The notes under the pieces: model-generated | What the model saw: only the letters and a program-made list of their open reading frames with translations | What the model was told of the DNA's origin: nothing | The model's database searches: none | Made by a program: the position numbers and the translations under genes | NCBI RefSeq assembly: GCF_002924445.1 | Contig: NZ_PIGG01000031.1 | Coordinates: 248,001-312,000 of the forward strand | Length of the DNA: 64,000 nucleotides | DNA from: Minwuia thermotolerans | GTDB lineage: Bacteria; Pseudomonadota; Alphaproteobacteria; Minwuiales; Minwuiaceae | Reading direction: 5' to 3' | Shown here: positions 1 through 9,039 of the stretch, piece by piece | Numbering within the stretch: position 1 is the stretch's first letter | How the letters are laid out: the number at the start of each line of letters is the position of its first letter

Positions 1-1793
1 GACAGCGCCCTGAGAACTTTCCAGTCCTCGCGCGCCTCGCCCGGCGGATGCACGGCGAAATCGGTCCGCTGAACGCGGCCCTCGGTATTGATGTAGATCG
101 CCGATTTCTCGGTATAGGCGGCACCGGGCAGGATCACGTCGGCGGCGTGTGCGCCGGCGTCGCCATGACTGCCCTGGTAGATGACGAAGGCCTTCTCCAG
201 CTTCGAAAAGTCGACCTCGTCGGCGCCGAGCAGATAGACGACTTCGACCTCGCCGACTGCCGCGCCGTCCAGGATCGCGGTCGTGTCGCGGCCGCCCTCG
301 CCCGGCACCAGTCCGAGCTCCAGGCCGGCGACACGGGACGCCGCGTTGTGCAGCATGTTGAAGCCGTTCCAGTCATCGGCGACGGCGCCGGCCATGTCGG
401 CGACGCGCCGGGCGGCGGCGTGGATGGCCAGACCGTCTTCCCGGGCGACCGCGCCTGCGCCCAGGATGATCATCGGCCGCTCGGCGCCCTTCAGCACCTC
501 CGGGAAACCGATCCCGCCGCCGGCGAGCTCGGTCAGGGTCTGCGGGCCCGCGCCGAGATATTCGTACGGGTAGGTCAGATCGGCCTGCTCGCCGATGACG
601 CCGATCTTCAGCGTCCCCGCCGACTGCACCCACGCCTTGCGGATACGGGCATTCAGCACCGCCGCTTCCTTGCGGGGGTTCGTGCCCACCAGCAGGATTG
701 CATCCGCGTCCTCGATGCCGGCGATGGTCGAGTTGAACAGATAGTCGCCGCGCGCGCCGCCGCCGACCCTGCCGCCATCCTGACGGCAGTCGACATTGCC
801 GGAACCCAGCGCGTTCATCAGATCCTTCAGCGCCATCATTTCCTCGGCGCCCGCCAGGTCGCCCGCGATGGCGCCGATGCGGTCGCCCGAAACGCCGTCG
901 AGACGCGCCGCGATCGCCTGGAAGGCCTCCTCCCAGCTCGCCGGCTTCAGCCGTCCGTCGCGGCGCACATAGGGCCGGTCCAGACGCTGGCGGCGGAGGC
1001 CGTCGCAGGCGTAGCGCGTCTTGTCGGAGATCCACTCCTCGTTGACGTCGTCATTGAGGCGCGGCAGCACGCGCATGACCTCGCGGCCGCGCGCATCGAC
1101 CCTGATATTGGAGCCCAGCGCATCCATGACGTCGATCGTTTCGGTCTTGCGCAGTTCCCATGGCCGCGCCTCGAAGGCATAGGGCCGGCTGGTCAGTGCG
1201 CCGACCGGGCAGAGGTCGATGACATTGCCCGACAGCTCCGAATCGACCACCTGCTCCAGCGCGGTGATCTCCATGTCCTCTCCGCGGAAGATGGCGCCGA
1301 TTTCGGGCACGCCGGCGACTTCCTCGACGAAGCGGATGCAGCGCGTGCAGTGGATGCAGCGGGTCATGATCGTCTTGATCAGCGGGCCCATGTACTTCTC
1401 GGAGACCGCGCGCTTGTTCTCCTCGAAGCGGCTGCCGCCCCGGCCATAGGCCATGGCCTGATCCTGCAGATCGCACTCGCCGCCCTGGTCGCAGATCGGA
1501 CAGTCGAGCGGATGGTTGATCAGCAGGAACTCCATCACGCCCTCGCGGGCCTTCTTCACGGTCTCCGTATTGGTGTGGATGACCATGTTGTCGCCCGCCG
1601 GCATGGCGCAGCTCGCAATCGGCTTCGGCGAACGCTCCATCTCGACCAGACACATGCGGCAATTGCCGGCGATCGAGAGCCGCTCATGATAGCAGAAGCG
1701 GGGAATCTCGGCGCCGGCGGCCTCGCAGGCCTGCAGCACCGTGGCGCCCTGGGGCACCTCCACTTCCATTCCGTCGACCGTCAGCTTCGGCAT
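1..1793 (-). CDS. nuoG: NADH-quinone oxidoreductase subunit G (partial, C-terminus off the left edge)
   Basis: This is the large iron-sulfur subunit of respiratory complex I, which carries electrons from the FMN site toward quinone. The frame opens at an ATG (MPKLTVDGMEVEV) and runs off the window after about 597 codons; the family is usually near 690. The N-terminal plant-type ferredoxin domain has Cys34, Cys45, Cys48 and Cys62 for cluster N1b. It is followed by HPLDCPICDQGGECDLQD and CIHCTRCIRF, the ligands of the 4Fe-4S clusters, and then by the molybdopterin-oxidoreductase-like domain (for example LLVGTNPRKEA). It lies 43 bp downstream of nuoF in the nuoA-G operon. The rest of the operon (nuoH onward) is presumably to the left of the window. 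Identification is certain; only the C-terminus is unseen. Confidence 0.97.
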   Translation of the reverse strand, partial: MPKLTVDGMEVEVPQGATVLQACEAAGAEIPRFCYHERLSIAGNCRMCLVEMERSPKPIASCAMPAGDNMVIHTNTETVKKAREGVMEFLLINHPLDCPICDQGGECDLQDQAMAYGRGGSRFEENKRAVSEKYMGPLIKTIMTRCIHCTRCIRFVEEVAGVPEIGAIFRGEDMEITALEQVVDSELSGNVIDLCPVGALTSRPYAFEARPWELRKTETIDVMDALGSNIRVDARGREVMRVLPRLNDDVNEEWISDKTRYACDGLRRQRLDRPYVRRDGRLKPASWEEAFQAIAARLDGVSGDRIGAIAGDLAGAEEMMALKDLMNALGSGNVDCRQDGGRVGGGARGDYLFNSTIAGIEDADAILLVGTNPRKEAAVLNARIRKAWVQSAGTLKIGVIGEQADLTYPYEYLGAGPQTLTELAGGGIGFPEVLKGAERPMIILGAGAVAREDGLAIHAAARRVADMAGAVADDWNGFNMLHNAASRVAGLELGLVPGEGGRDTTAILDGAAVGEVEVVYLLGADEVDFSKLEKAFVIYQGSHGDAGAHAADVILPGAAYTEKSAIYINTEGRVQRTDFAVHPPGEAREDWKVLRAL

Positions 1794-1836
1794 GACTTCG
1801 CGCCGTCCCTCGTTCGTACTTCCAGTCCAGTCGGCC

Positions 1837-3114
1837 TCAGGCCGCCTGTTTGCGATAATCCAGGATCCGCTGCTCCAGCACGGGCCGGAAATGCCGGATC
1901 AGGCCCTGGATCGGCCACGCCGCGGCATCGCCGAGGGCGCAGATCGTATGGCCTTCCACCTGCTTGGTGACGTCGTGCAGCTTGTCGATCTCCGCGATCG
2001 AGGCCTTCCCCTTCACCATCCGCGTCATCACCCGGTACATCCAGCCCGTCCCCTCGCGGCATGGCGTACACTGCCCGCAGCTCTCGTGCATGTAGAAATG
2101 CGAAAGATTGGCGATCGCCTCGACCACGTCCGTGGACTTGTCCATCACGATGACCGCCGCCGTGCCCAGGCCCGACTGCACCTCCTTGAGGCTGTCGAAG
2201 TCCATCAGGACCTCGTCGCAGATCGCCTTCGGGATCAGCGGCACCGAGGAGCCGCCGGGGATGACCGCCAGCAGGTTGTCCCAGCCGCCGCGGACGCCGC
2301 CGCAATGCTTCTCGATGAGCTCCTTCAGCGGGATGCCCATCTCCTCTTCGACATTGCAGGGCGTGTTCACATGGCCGGAAACGCAGAACAGCTTGGTGCC
2401 CGTGTTGTTCGGCCGGCCCAGGCCCGCGAACCAGGTCGCGCCGCGCTTCAGGATTTCCGGCGCGACGGCGATCGATTCGACGTTGTTCACGGTCGACGGA
2501 CAGCCATAGGCGCCGACCGCCGCCGGGAAGGGCGGCTTCAGCCGGGGCTGGCCCTTCTTGCCCTCCAGGCTCTCGATCAGAGCCGTTTCCTCGCCACAGA
2601 TATAGGCGCCGGCGCCGCGGTGCAGGATGATGTCGAAGTCATAGCCCGAACCACAGGCGTTCCTGCCGATCAGGCCGGCGTCATAGGCTTCCTCGATCGC
2701 GGCCTGCAGCACGCGGGCCTCGGCGACGAACTCGCCGCGGATGTAGATGAAGGCGGCCGAGGCGCGCATCGAATAGCCGGCCACCAGGCAGCCTTCCAGC
2801 AGCCGGTGCGGGTCGTTGCGCATGATTTCCCGGTCCTTGCAGGTGCCGGGCTCCGATTCGTCGGCGTTGACCACCAGATAGGACGGCCGGCCGTCGGATT
2901 CCTTGGGCATGAAGGACCATTTCAGGCCGGTCGGGAAGCCGGCGCCGCCGCGGCCGCGCAGACCCGATTCCTTGATCTGGTCGACGATGGCGTCCTGATC
3001 CATCGCCAGCAGATCCTTCGTGCCCTCCCAGACCCCGCGCCGGCGCGAGGCGGCCAGGTCCCAGGATTCGTCACCGTAGAGATTGGTGAAGATGCGGTCC
3101 TTGTCGTCCAGCAT
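1837..3114 (-). CDS. nuoF: NADH-quinone oxidoreductase subunit F (NADH/FMN subunit)
   Basis: This peripheral-arm subunit of complex I oxidises NADH with FMN and passes electrons to cluster N3. The 425-residue protein has the FMN-loop [13 protein letters not shown] (from about residue 54), the nucleotide-binding segment [14 protein letters not shown], and the N3 ligands Cys346, Cys349 and Cys352 ([12 protein letters not shown]) with Cys392 (HTICALG). The length is normal for the family. Its ATG shares one base with the nuoE stop codon (TGATG), so the two are probably translationally coupled. Confidence 0.98.
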   Translation of the reverse strand: MLDDKDRIFTNLYGDESWDLAASRRRGVWEGTKDLLAMDQDAIVDQIKESGLRGRGGAGFPTGLKWSFMPKESDGRPSYLVVNADESEPGTCKDREIMRNDPHRLLEGCLVAGYSMRASAAFIYIRGEFVAEARVLQAAIEEAYDAGLIGRNACGSGYDFDIILHRGAGAYICGEETALIESLEGKKGQPRLKPPFPAAVGAYGCPSTVNNVESIAVAPEILKRGATWFAGLGRPNNTGTKLFCVSGHVNTPCNVEEEMGIPLKELIEKHCGGVRGGWDNLLAVIPGGSSVPLIPKAICDEVLMDFDSLKEVQSGLGTAAVIVMDKSTDVVEAIANLSHFYMHESCGQCTPCREGTGWMYRVMTRMVKGKASIAEIDKLHDVTKQVEGHTICALGDAAAWPIQGLIRHFRPVLEQRILDYRKQAA

Positions 3115-3731
3115 CAGGAAGCGCCCCCTGCCCGCTCCAGCAACGTCTTCCGGCCCTCCGCCGGCTCCGAGTACTTCCGGCCCGAGACCGGTCCCGGCGT
3201 TACGTCCTCCCCCGCGGCCAGCTTGTCCAGCAGCGCGCAGGTGCTGTCGTAATCCAGGTCCTCGAAATAGTCATCGTTGATCTGCATCATCGGCGCGTTG
3301 CAGCACGCGCCCAGGCACTCGACCTCGACCAGCGAGAACGTGCCGTCGGCCGAGACGCCGGCGTGATCGAGACCCGTCCGGTCCCTGATCGCCCGGCGCA
3401 GGTCGTCGGCGCCGCGCAGCCAGCACGGCGTCGTGCGGCAGAGCTGCAGGTGGAATTTCCCCACCGGCGCCAGATTGTACATGGTGTAGAAGGTTGCGAC
3501 CTCGTAGGCGCGGATATAGGGCATGCCCAGCTTCTCCGCGACGGTGCGGATCGCCGCTTCGGGCAGCCAGCCGTGCTGGCGCTGTGCCAGGTCCAGCAGG
3601 GGCATTACCGCACTCTGCTGGCGGCCCTCCGGGTAGCGGGCAATGATCTTCTCCGCCTCGGCCCAGACTTCCGGCTCGAACTCGAAGCTCTCGGGCTGTT
3701 CGTCCTTGGGTGCGACGGGACGCGCGCTCAT
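3114..3731 (-). CDS. nuoE: NADH-quinone oxidoreductase subunit E (thioredoxin-like 2Fe-2S)
   Basis: This is the 205-residue thioredoxin-fold 2Fe-2S subunit (cluster N1a) that works beside NuoF. The cluster ligands are visible as Cys98 and Cys103 (CRTTPCW) and Cys139 and Cys143 (CLGACC). I chose the ATG at 3731 because it overlaps the nuoD stop codon in an ATGA arrangement and gives the usual N-terminus ([12 protein letters not shown]). A longer open frame extends upstream into nuoD but has no family similarity there. Confidence 0.96.
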   Translation of the reverse strand: MSARPVAPKDEQPESFEFEPEVWAEAEKIIARYPEGRQQSAVMPLLDLAQRQHGWLPEAAIRTVAEKLGMPYIRAYEVATFYTMYNLAPVGKFHLQLCRTTPCWLRGADDLRRAIRDRTGLDHAGVSADGTFSLVEVECLGACCNAPMMQINDDYFEDLDYDSTCALLDKLAAGEDVTPGPVSGRKYSEPAEGRKTLLERAGGAS

Positions 3732-4903
3732 CGGTCGATCTCCCCGAAAACGATGTCCAGCGAACCGATGATGGCCACGGTGTCGGCCAGCAGATAGCCC
3801 TTCGAGAGGAAGTCGGTCGCCTGCAGATGCCGGAAGCCCGGCGCGGAAATCTTGCACTTGTAGGGCTTGTTGGTGCCGTCCGAGACCAGATAGACGCCGA
3901 ACTCGCCCTTCGGCGCCTCGACGGCCGCATAGGCCTCGCCCTCCGGCACGTGGAAGCCCTCGGTGTAGAGCTTGAAGTGATGGATGAGCGCTTCCATCGA
4001 CGTCTTCATGTCGGCGCGCTTCGGCGGCGTCACCTTCCTGTCGACCGAGGCGTGGGGCCCGTCGGGCAGGTTCTCCAGCACCTGACGGATGATACGCAGC
4101 GACTGGCGCATCTCTTCGACCCGGCAGAGATAGCGGTCGAAGCAATCGCCCGTCTTGCCCACCGGAATGTCGAAATCGTAGTTCTCGTAGCCGTCATAGG
4201 GCTGCGCCTTGCGCAGGTCCCAGGGCACGCCGGACCCGCGCAGCATCACGCCGGTGAAGCCCCAGTCCATGGCGTCCTCGGCGGAAATGATGCCGATGTC
4301 GGCATTGCGCTGGCGGAAGATGCGGTTCTCCGTCAGCAGCTCTTCCATGTCCTCGACGAAATGGGTCTTGTCGCACCAGTCCAGGATCTTTTCCGGCATG
4401 TCGGCGGGAATGTCCTGATGGACGCCGCCAGGGCGGAAATAGGCCGCGTGCAGGCGTGCCCCGGAGGCAGCCTCGTAGAACTCCATCAGCTTCTCGCGCT
4501 CCTCGAAGCCCCAGAGCGTCGGCGTCGTCGCGCCCACGTCCATGGCCTGGGTCGTGCAGTTCAGCAGATGATTCAGCAGCCGCCCGATCTCGCAGAACAG
4601 GACCCTCAGCGCCTGGGCGCGCGGCGGCACCTCCAGACCCAGCAGTTTCTCCGTCGCCAGGACGAAGGCGTGCTCCTGATTCATCGGCGCGACATAGTCC
4701 AGCCGGTCGAAATAGGGCATCGCCTGCAGATAGGTCTTGTACTCGATCAGTTTCTCGGTGCCGCGGTGCAGCAGGCCGATATGCGGATCCGCGCGCTCGA
4801 CGATCTCGCCGTCGAGCTCCAGCACCAGGCGCAGCACACCATGGGCCGCAGGATGCTGCGGTCCGAAGTTCATCATGTAGTTCTTGATCTCGACTTCGGC
4901 CAT
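3728..4903 (-). CDS. nuoD: NADH-quinone oxidoreductase subunit D (49-kDa subunit)
   Basis: NuoD forms much of the quinone-binding cavity of complex I together with NuoB. The 391-residue protein starts [22 protein letters not shown] and keeps the HPAAHG and [10 protein letters not shown] signatures, which descend from the nickel-iron hydrogenase large subunit. The nickel-ligand cysteines are absent, as expected for NuoD. The C-terminus (DIVFGEIDR) is the family ending. The start is two bases below the nuoC stop, and the stop overlaps nuoE by four bases. In this organism nuoC and nuoD are separate genes rather than the fused form found in enterobacteria. Confidence 0.98.
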   Translation of the reverse strand: MAEVEIKNYMMNFGPQHPAAHGVLRLVLELDGEIVERADPHIGLLHRGTEKLIEYKTYLQAMPYFDRLDYVAPMNQEHAFVLATEKLLGLEVPPRAQALRVLFCEIGRLLNHLLNCTTQAMDVGATTPTLWGFEEREKLMEFYEAASGARLHAAYFRPGGVHQDIPADMPEKILDWCDKTHFVEDMEELLTENRIFRQRNADIGIISAEDAMDWGFTGVMLRGSGVPWDLRKAQPYDGYENYDFDIPVGKTGDCFDRYLCRVEEMRQSLRIIRQVLENLPDGPHASVDRKVTPPKRADMKTSMEALIHHFKLYTEGFHVPEGEAYAAVEAPKGEFGVYLVSDGTNKPYKCKISAPGFRHLQATDFLSKGYLLADTVAIIGSLDIVFGEIDR

Positions 4904-4905
4904 CG

Positions 4906-5514
4906 TCAGGACGCTCCTTCGGCCTTCTCGTCGCCGGGCAGAATGTATTCGGCGCCCTCCCAGGGGCTCATGAAGTCGAACCGGCGGAACTCCTGAACCA
5001 GCTTCACCGGCTCGTAGACCACACGCTTCTGCTCGTCGTCATAGCGGACCTCGACATAGCCGGTCAGCGGAAAATCCTTGCGCAGCGGATGACCCTCGAA
5101 GCCGTAGTCGGAAAGGATCCGCCGCAGGTCGGGATGGCCCGAAAACATCACGCCGTACATGTCCCAGGTTTCGCGTTCGAACCAGTTGGCCGAACTGAAG
5201 ACGCCACAGATGCTGGGGACCGGCGTCTCCTCGCCTGCCTGGATCACCACCCGGACCCTGAGATTGTGGCGCATGGACAGCAGATGGTAGACGACGTCGA
5301 AACGCGGGCTACGCCCCGGCCAGTCCACGGCGGTGATGTCCACCAGCATCTTGAAGAGACAGGACGAGTCGTCGCGCAGGAACGTCATCACCCGCTCGAT
5401 GTGATCGGCCCGCACCCGGATGCGGAGTTCCTCCAGGCGGATCACGCTCTCGACCAGCGAATCGCCCAGGCCGGCCTCGATCGTCTCCCGCAGTTCGTTG
5501 AGCGCTTCATCCAT
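4906..5514 (-). CDS. nuoC: NADH-quinone oxidoreductase subunit C (30-kDa subunit)
   Basis: NuoC is a peripheral-arm structural subunit of complex I that contacts NuoB, NuoD and NuoI. The 202-residue protein contains the family signature around [20 protein letters not shown] and the following [13 protein letters not shown] segment, which identify the 30-kDa subunit. Its stop codon lies two bases before nuoD, with a 26-base gap from nuoB. Confidence 0.97.
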   Translation of the reverse strand: MDEALNELRETIEAGLGDSLVESVIRLEELRIRVRADHIERVMTFLRDDSSCLFKMLVDITAVDWPGRSPRFDVVYHLLSMRHNLRVRVVIQAGEETPVPSICGVFSSANWFERETWDMYGVMFSGHPDLRRILSDYGFEGHPLRKDFPLTGYVEVRYDDEQKRVVYEPVKLVQEFRRFDFMSPWEGAEYILPGDEKAEGAS

Positions 5515-5540
5515 GTAAGAGCAGCCGCCTTTCGGTTCGT

Positions 5541-6095
5541 TCAGCGCGCGATGGTGCCGGTCCGGCGGATCTTACGCTGCAGTTGCAGGATGCCGTAGAC
5601 CAGCGCCTCGGCCGTCGGCGGACAGCCCGGCACGTAGATGTCGACGGGCACGATGCGGTCGCAGCCGCGCACGACGGAGTAGGAATAGTGGTAGTAGCCG
5701 CCGCCATTGGCGCAGGAACCCATGGAGATCACGTAGCGCGGCTCGGCCATCTGGTCGTAGACCTTGCGCAGCGCCGGCGCCATCTTGTTGGTCAGCGTGC
5801 CCGCCACGATCATAACGTCGGACTGACGCGGACTGGCGCGCGGCACGACACCGAACCGGTCGAGGTCGTAACGCGGCATGTAGGCGTGGATCATTTCGAC
5901 GCCGCAGCAGGCGAGGCCGAAGGTCATCGGCCAGAGCGAGCCCGTCCGGGCCCAGTTCACCAGCTTGTCGACCTGGCTGACGACAAAGCCCTTTTCGCTG
6001 ATCTCCTCGCCGACGTCGCGATAGAACGCGTCCTGATCGCCGGCGGCGTGCTGCGCGGAGCGTTCGGCGGCGGGAACCTTGTCGCTCATTCCCAT
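5541..6095 (-). CDS. nuoB: NADH-quinone oxidoreductase subunit B (PSST, cluster N2)
   Basis: NuoB holds the terminal 4Fe-4S cluster N2 that reduces quinone. The 184-residue protein has the N2 ligands Cys63 and Cys64 (GLACCGVEM), Cys128 (GSCANGG) and Cys158 (PGCPP). Two starts are possible. The ATG at 6095 has an AAGGGAG ribosome site seven bases upstream and overlaps the nuoA stop by 10 bases. The ATG at 6089 (MSDKVPAAE) makes a classic ATGA overlap but sits farther from that site. I prefer 6095. Either start gives an intact protein. Confidence 0.97.
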   Translation of the reverse strand: MGMSDKVPAAERSAQHAAGDQDAFYRDVGEEISEKGFVVSQVDKLVNWARTGSLWPMTFGLACCGVEMIHAYMPRYDLDRFGVVPRASPRQSDVMIVAGTLTNKMAPALRKVYDQMAEPRYVISMGSCANGGGYYHYSYSVVRGCDRIVPVDIYVPGCPPTAEALVYGILQLQRKIRRTGTIAR

Positions 6096-6460
6096 TCCAG
6101 CGCTCCCTTCTTCCATTCGTAGACGAAACCGATGGTGAGGATGCCGAGGAAGATCATCATCGACCAGAACCCGAAGGTGCCGATCTCGGCCAGCGACACC
6201 GCCCAGGGGAACAGGAATGCCACTTCCAGATCGAAGATGATGAAGAGGATAGCGACGAGATAGAAGCGCACGTCGAACTGCCGCCGCGCATCGCCGAACG
6301 GCTCGAATCCGCACTCATAGGGCGAAAGCTTCTCCGGGTCGGGACGCTGCCGGGCGACGATGAAGGATGCGATCACCATGATGCTGGCCAGACCGACGGC
6401 GACGCCCAGAAAGATCAGGATCGGCAGATATTCCGCGAGCAATGTCTCAAGGCCGGCCAT
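6086..6460 (-). CDS. nuoA: NADH-quinone oxidoreductase subunit A
   Basis: NuoA is a 124-residue membrane-arm subunit with three predicted transmembrane helices, near residues 9-32, 63-85 and 90-112. The loop after the first helix has the family signature [25 protein letters not shown]-like region, including the conserved Cys of the quinone-channel loop. It is the first gene of the nuo operon. Its ATG at 6460 is preceded by GAAAGGGGAT, a good ribosome site, and by a weak sigma-70-like promoter about 45 bp upstream. Confidence 0.97.
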   Translation of the reverse strand: MAGLETLLAEYLPILIFLGVAVGLASIMVIASFIVARQRPDPEKLSPYECGFEPFGDARRQFDVRFYLVAILFIIFDLEVAFLFPWAVSLAEIGTFGFWSMMIFLGILTIGFVYEWKKGALEWE

Positions 6461-6501
6461 TGCGATCCCCTTTCGTCACAGCACCCTGACACCCGCGCCG
6501 G

Positions 6502-6530
6502 AGTATAGGGTCCGGCCACCTGTTCCGAAA
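6502..6530 (-). promoter_or_regulatory. Possible sigma-70-type promoter for the nuo operon
   Basis: On the minus strand a TATACT hexamer (6502-6507) lies 17 bases downstream of TTTCGG (6525-6530), a weak -35. It is about 40 bp upstream of the nuoA ATG. The -10 is good and the -35 poor, so this is a plausible but unproven start site. Confidence 0.35.
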
Positions 6531-6620
6531 GCGCCAAAGGACCGCAGGGGCGCGGGAAGAACCTGAGGTTTCTCAACGATTTCCCGGCGCCGGCTGTGGC
6601 CGGCATCTGGCGCGGAAAAA

Positions 6621-6697
6621 TGGCGGGAGTGACGGGACTCGAACCCGCGGCCTCTGGCGTGACAGGCCAGCGCTCTAACCGACTGAGCTACACCCCC
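6621..6697 (-). tRNA. tRNA-Asp (GTC)
   Basis: The minus strand folds as a 77-base tRNA with encoded CCA. The acceptor stem is GGGGGTG/CACTCCC with discriminator G, the D arm is AGCTCAGTCGGTTAGAGC, the anticodon loop CTGTCAC reads GTC, and the T arm contains GGGTTCGAGTCCC. A run of five T follows the CCA directly. Finding it next to nuoA is common in alphaproteobacteria. Confidence 0.97.
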
Positions 6698-6768
6698 GCT
6701 GGCGGATGAAGCGTCGCGGGGATACGCCGCGGACCGTTTCCTGTCAAGGCCGGAACCGCGCGCCGCCG

Positions 6769-6806
6769 GACCCTGCGAAGGATTTTTTTCAGCCTTCCGC
6801 AGGGTC
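6769..6806. other. Imperfect inverted repeat with T7 loop
   Basis: GACCCTGCG-A-AGG (6769-6781) pairs with CCTTCCGCAGGGTC (6793-6806) around a loop holding seven T residues. It is in the noncoding stretch between tRNA-Asp and the MFS gene's stop codon. It could serve as the transporter's 3' hairpin on the minus strand, but no T-tract follows it. The rest of 6698-6910 shows nothing recognisable. Confidence 0.4.
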
Positions 6807-6910
6807 GGCGCGGCGGCGGACGCGTGACGGACGATGCCGCTCCGGCATCAGCCGATGTCCTGCAGCTTCGGCGTCCCGTATCCCGCCCGGAGGGAAAGCC
6901 TGCCGAAATG

Positions 6911-8221
6911 TCAGTTCTTGGCCGCGCCGACCCCGCTTTCGCGAAGCTGCGGCGGCGTACGCAGAAAGAGCAGGATGAGAACCGCGAAGCACAGCGGCAT
7001 GATCGCGCTGACACGCAGGATGCCGTCATAGGTGCCGAACATGTCGTAGGCGAGGCCGAAGGGCAGCGCTCCGGTAGAGGCGGCGACCAGCCCCAAGGTC
7101 TGGCCCATGCCCTGGATACTGCCGAGATGCTTGCGGCCGAAATAGCGCGGCCAGAGATAGCCGAACAGCGACAGCATCATCGCATTGTTCAGCCCGAAGA
7201 TCATGGCGTAGACGATCGCGGTCGGCAGGTCCCGCACGAAGCTCGCTGCGATCAGGGACAGGCACATCACCACAAGGGTCATGGCAAAGACCCGCTCGGT
7301 ACGCATGGCGTCCAGCATGCGCCCCACCAGCGGCATGGCGAGCGCCATGGTAACCGCCGAGATCGGGAAGGAACGCGCCGCCAGGGCCGGATCGAGCCCG
7401 TGGTTGAGGAAGATCGAGACCTGGAAGACATGCAGCGCGGTGACCAGCATCGAGATCGAGAAAAGCCCTGGCGCGATCAGCCAGAAGGCGCGGGTGCGGA
7501 GCGCCTCGCGGGCCCTGAGACCTTCATCGGCGCGGCCGACCGGTGATGGGCCGAAGCCGCTGCGGGCCTCCGCCTCGCCGCCGTCGGGCTTCAGGCCGAC
7601 ATCCTCCGGCTTGCTCTCGACCAGGAAAAAGACGAGCGGGACCATCGCGATCCAGGTGGCGACCCCGATCCAGATCCAGGCTTCGCGCCAGCCCACCTGG
7701 GAGACCAGCCATTCCGACAGCGGCGGATGGATCGCCATGGATGCGGCGAAGCCCAGCATGATCAGGCTGATGGCGAAGCCGCGCTGGCGCTCGAACCACT
7801 GAGAGACGATGTTCGTGCAGCCAAGCATGGTCGAACCCTGGCCGAGGAGGCGCAGCGCTGCGAAGCCCATCAACAGGGTGGCGACGCCCCCGACCAGGCT
7901 GAACAGCGCGGCGGCGAGGCCGAGCAGCAGGATCACGAGGAGCAGGACGGGCCTGCCGCCGAAGCGGTCGATCTGACGGCCGACCAGCGGCAGCAGGAAG
8001 CCGCCCGCCAGGGTGGCCGCACTGAAGGCCGCCGCCACCTCGGTCACGCTGAGATCGAGATCGGCGGCGATCAGCGGAAAGAAGATGCTGAAGGTGTGCG
8101 ACTGGCCGGCCCCGCTCACCAGCATGCCGACGACGCCGACGAAAACGATGATCCAGCCGTAGAAGAATCGCTGGTTGAGACCGTCGATGAGGCGGCTGCG
8201 GAATGCGGAGGGCGCAGTCAT
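6911..8221 (-). CDS. MFS transporter
   Basis: This is a 436-residue major facilitator with about twelve hydrophobic segments. It starts with a short cytoplasmic N-terminus followed by FFYGWIIVFVGVVGMLVSGAG, which resembles the oxalate/formate and monocarboxylate antiporter-like subgroup. The first-half loop contains the MFS-type GRQIDRFGGRPVLL motif and the second half repeats it as GRMLDAMRTERVF. The substrate cannot be read from sequence. The gene sits alone between tRNA-Val and tRNA-Asp, a pair that often lies directly between hup and nuoA in relatives, so it may be an insertion at a tRNA locus. No strong ribosome site precedes the ATG. Confidence 0.9.
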   Translation of the reverse strand: MTAPSAFRSRLIDGLNQRFFYGWIIVFVGVVGMLVSGAGQSHTFSIFFPLIAADLDLSVTEVAAAFSAATLAGGFLLPLVGRQIDRFGGRPVLLLVILLLGLAAALFSLVGGVATLLMGFAALRLLGQGSTMLGCTNIVSQWFERQRGFAISLIMLGFAASMAIHPPLSEWLVSQVGWREAWIWIGVATWIAMVPLVFFLVESKPEDVGLKPDGGEAEARSGFGPSPVGRADEGLRAREALRTRAFWLIAPGLFSISMLVTALHVFQVSIFLNHGLDPALAARSFPISAVTMALAMPLVGRMLDAMRTERVFAMTLVVMCLSLIAASFVRDLPTAIVYAMIFGLNNAMMLSLFGYLWPRYFGRKHLGSIQGMGQTLGLVAASTGALPFGLAYDMFGTYDGILRVSAIMPLCFAVLILLFLRTPPQLRESGVGAAKN

Positions 8222-8450
8222 GAGGTTCGATCGCTCCGAGAAACTGGACCGGAAAGGTGTGCCCGACGGCCTGCATTACGCCGGATCCCGACCCCGGACC
8301 GCCGGACCGCATGCGCGCATCAACGCAGACGTCAGACATTTGAACCGACGGCTTCGCGTTTGCTACACGACTTGTTGCATGACAGCCCTGAAAGGTGACA
8401 GGGGGCCGGGACGATCGCGGACCCGTCGCCCCCTGTCTGACCTGTTTGAT

Positions 8451-8526
8451 TGGTGGGCGGTGACAGGTTCGAACTGCCGACCCTCTCGGTGTAAACGAGA
8501 TGCTCTTCCAGCTGAGCTAACCGCCC
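8451..8526 (-). tRNA. tRNA-Val (TAC)
   Basis: This is a 76-base minus-strand tRNA with encoded CCA. The acceptor stem is GGGCGGT/ACCGCCC, the anticodon loop TTTACAC reads TAC between TCTCG and CGAGA, and the T arm has CAGTTCGAACCTG. It lies downstream of hup, as in many alphaproteobacteria. Confidence 0.97.
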
Positions 8527-8570
8527 GTGAAACCGGACCGGCCATGTGCGCCGGCCGATCCGCCCGGGCC

Positions 8571-8608
8571 GAAAACGAAGCCGCCGGCCGCTCCTTCGAA
8601 CGGCCGGC
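8571..8608 (-). terminator. Rho-independent terminator of hup
   Basis: On the minus strand GCCGGCCG (8601-8608) pairs with CGGCCGGC (8583-8590) across a 10-base loop. It is followed by GGCTTCGTTTTCG, which is T-rich. It lies 31 bp after the hup stop codon. Confidence 0.65.
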
Positions 8609-8638
8609 GCCCTGATCTTCGACCGACGTAGCCCGTCC

Positions 8639-8911
8639 CTAGTTGACGGAGTCCTTGAGACCCTTGCCGGCCTTGAACTTGGGCTGCTTGGACGCAGGAA
8701 TGGAAATCTCCTCGCCAGTCTGCGGATTGCGGCCCTTGGAGGCCGCGCGCTTCGTCACCGAAAAGGTGCCGAATCCGACCAGACGGACCTCGCCGCCACC
8801 CGCCAGCGCGGAGGTAATGGTGTCGAACACCGCGTCCACGGCGTTGCTCGCATCGCTCTTGGAAATGTCGGCCTTGTCCGAGACCGCAGCCACCAGCTCG
8901 TTCTTGTTCAC
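8639..8911 (-). CDS. hupB: HU family DNA-binding protein
   Basis: This nucleoid-associated protein bends and compacts DNA as a dimer. The 90-residue length is typical. It starts MNKNELVAAVSDKADISKSDA and contains the GFGTFSVTKRAASKGRNPQTGEEI beta-arm region with the conserved Arg-Asn-Pro turn that intercalates DNA. The lon-hup order is classic for alpha- and gammaproteobacteria. The genes have separate terminators, so hup is probably transcribed on its own. Confidence 0.98.
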   Translation of the reverse strand: MNKNELVAAVSDKADISKSDASNAVDAVFDTITSALAGGGEVRLVGFGTFSVTKRAASKGRNPQTGEEISIPASKQPKFKAGKGLKDSVN

Positions 8912-8989
8912 GTGAATTCCCCTTTCTGATTGCCGGTTCGCAACCCTTCAAAACGCAGCAACCTTAGGGTCGGCCCTCGCCTCCGTCAA

Positions 8990-9034
8990 AAGAAAAGCCC
9001 CCGAAAATCGCGGTTTTCCACAGATTCGGGGGCT
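8990..9034 (-). terminator. Rho-independent terminator of lon
   Basis: On the minus strand AGCCCCCGAA (9025-9034) pairs with TTCGGGGGCT (8996-9005) and is followed by TTTTCTTTTG. It starts six bases after the lon stop codon. Confidence 0.85.
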
Positions 9035-9039
9035 GTTTC

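Noticed and set aside
48-1970. Long plus-strand frame opposite nuoG (640 residues)
   Set aside because: It is the reverse shadow of nuoG and nuoF in high-GC DNA. It has no domain, and the minus frame has all Fe-S ligands.
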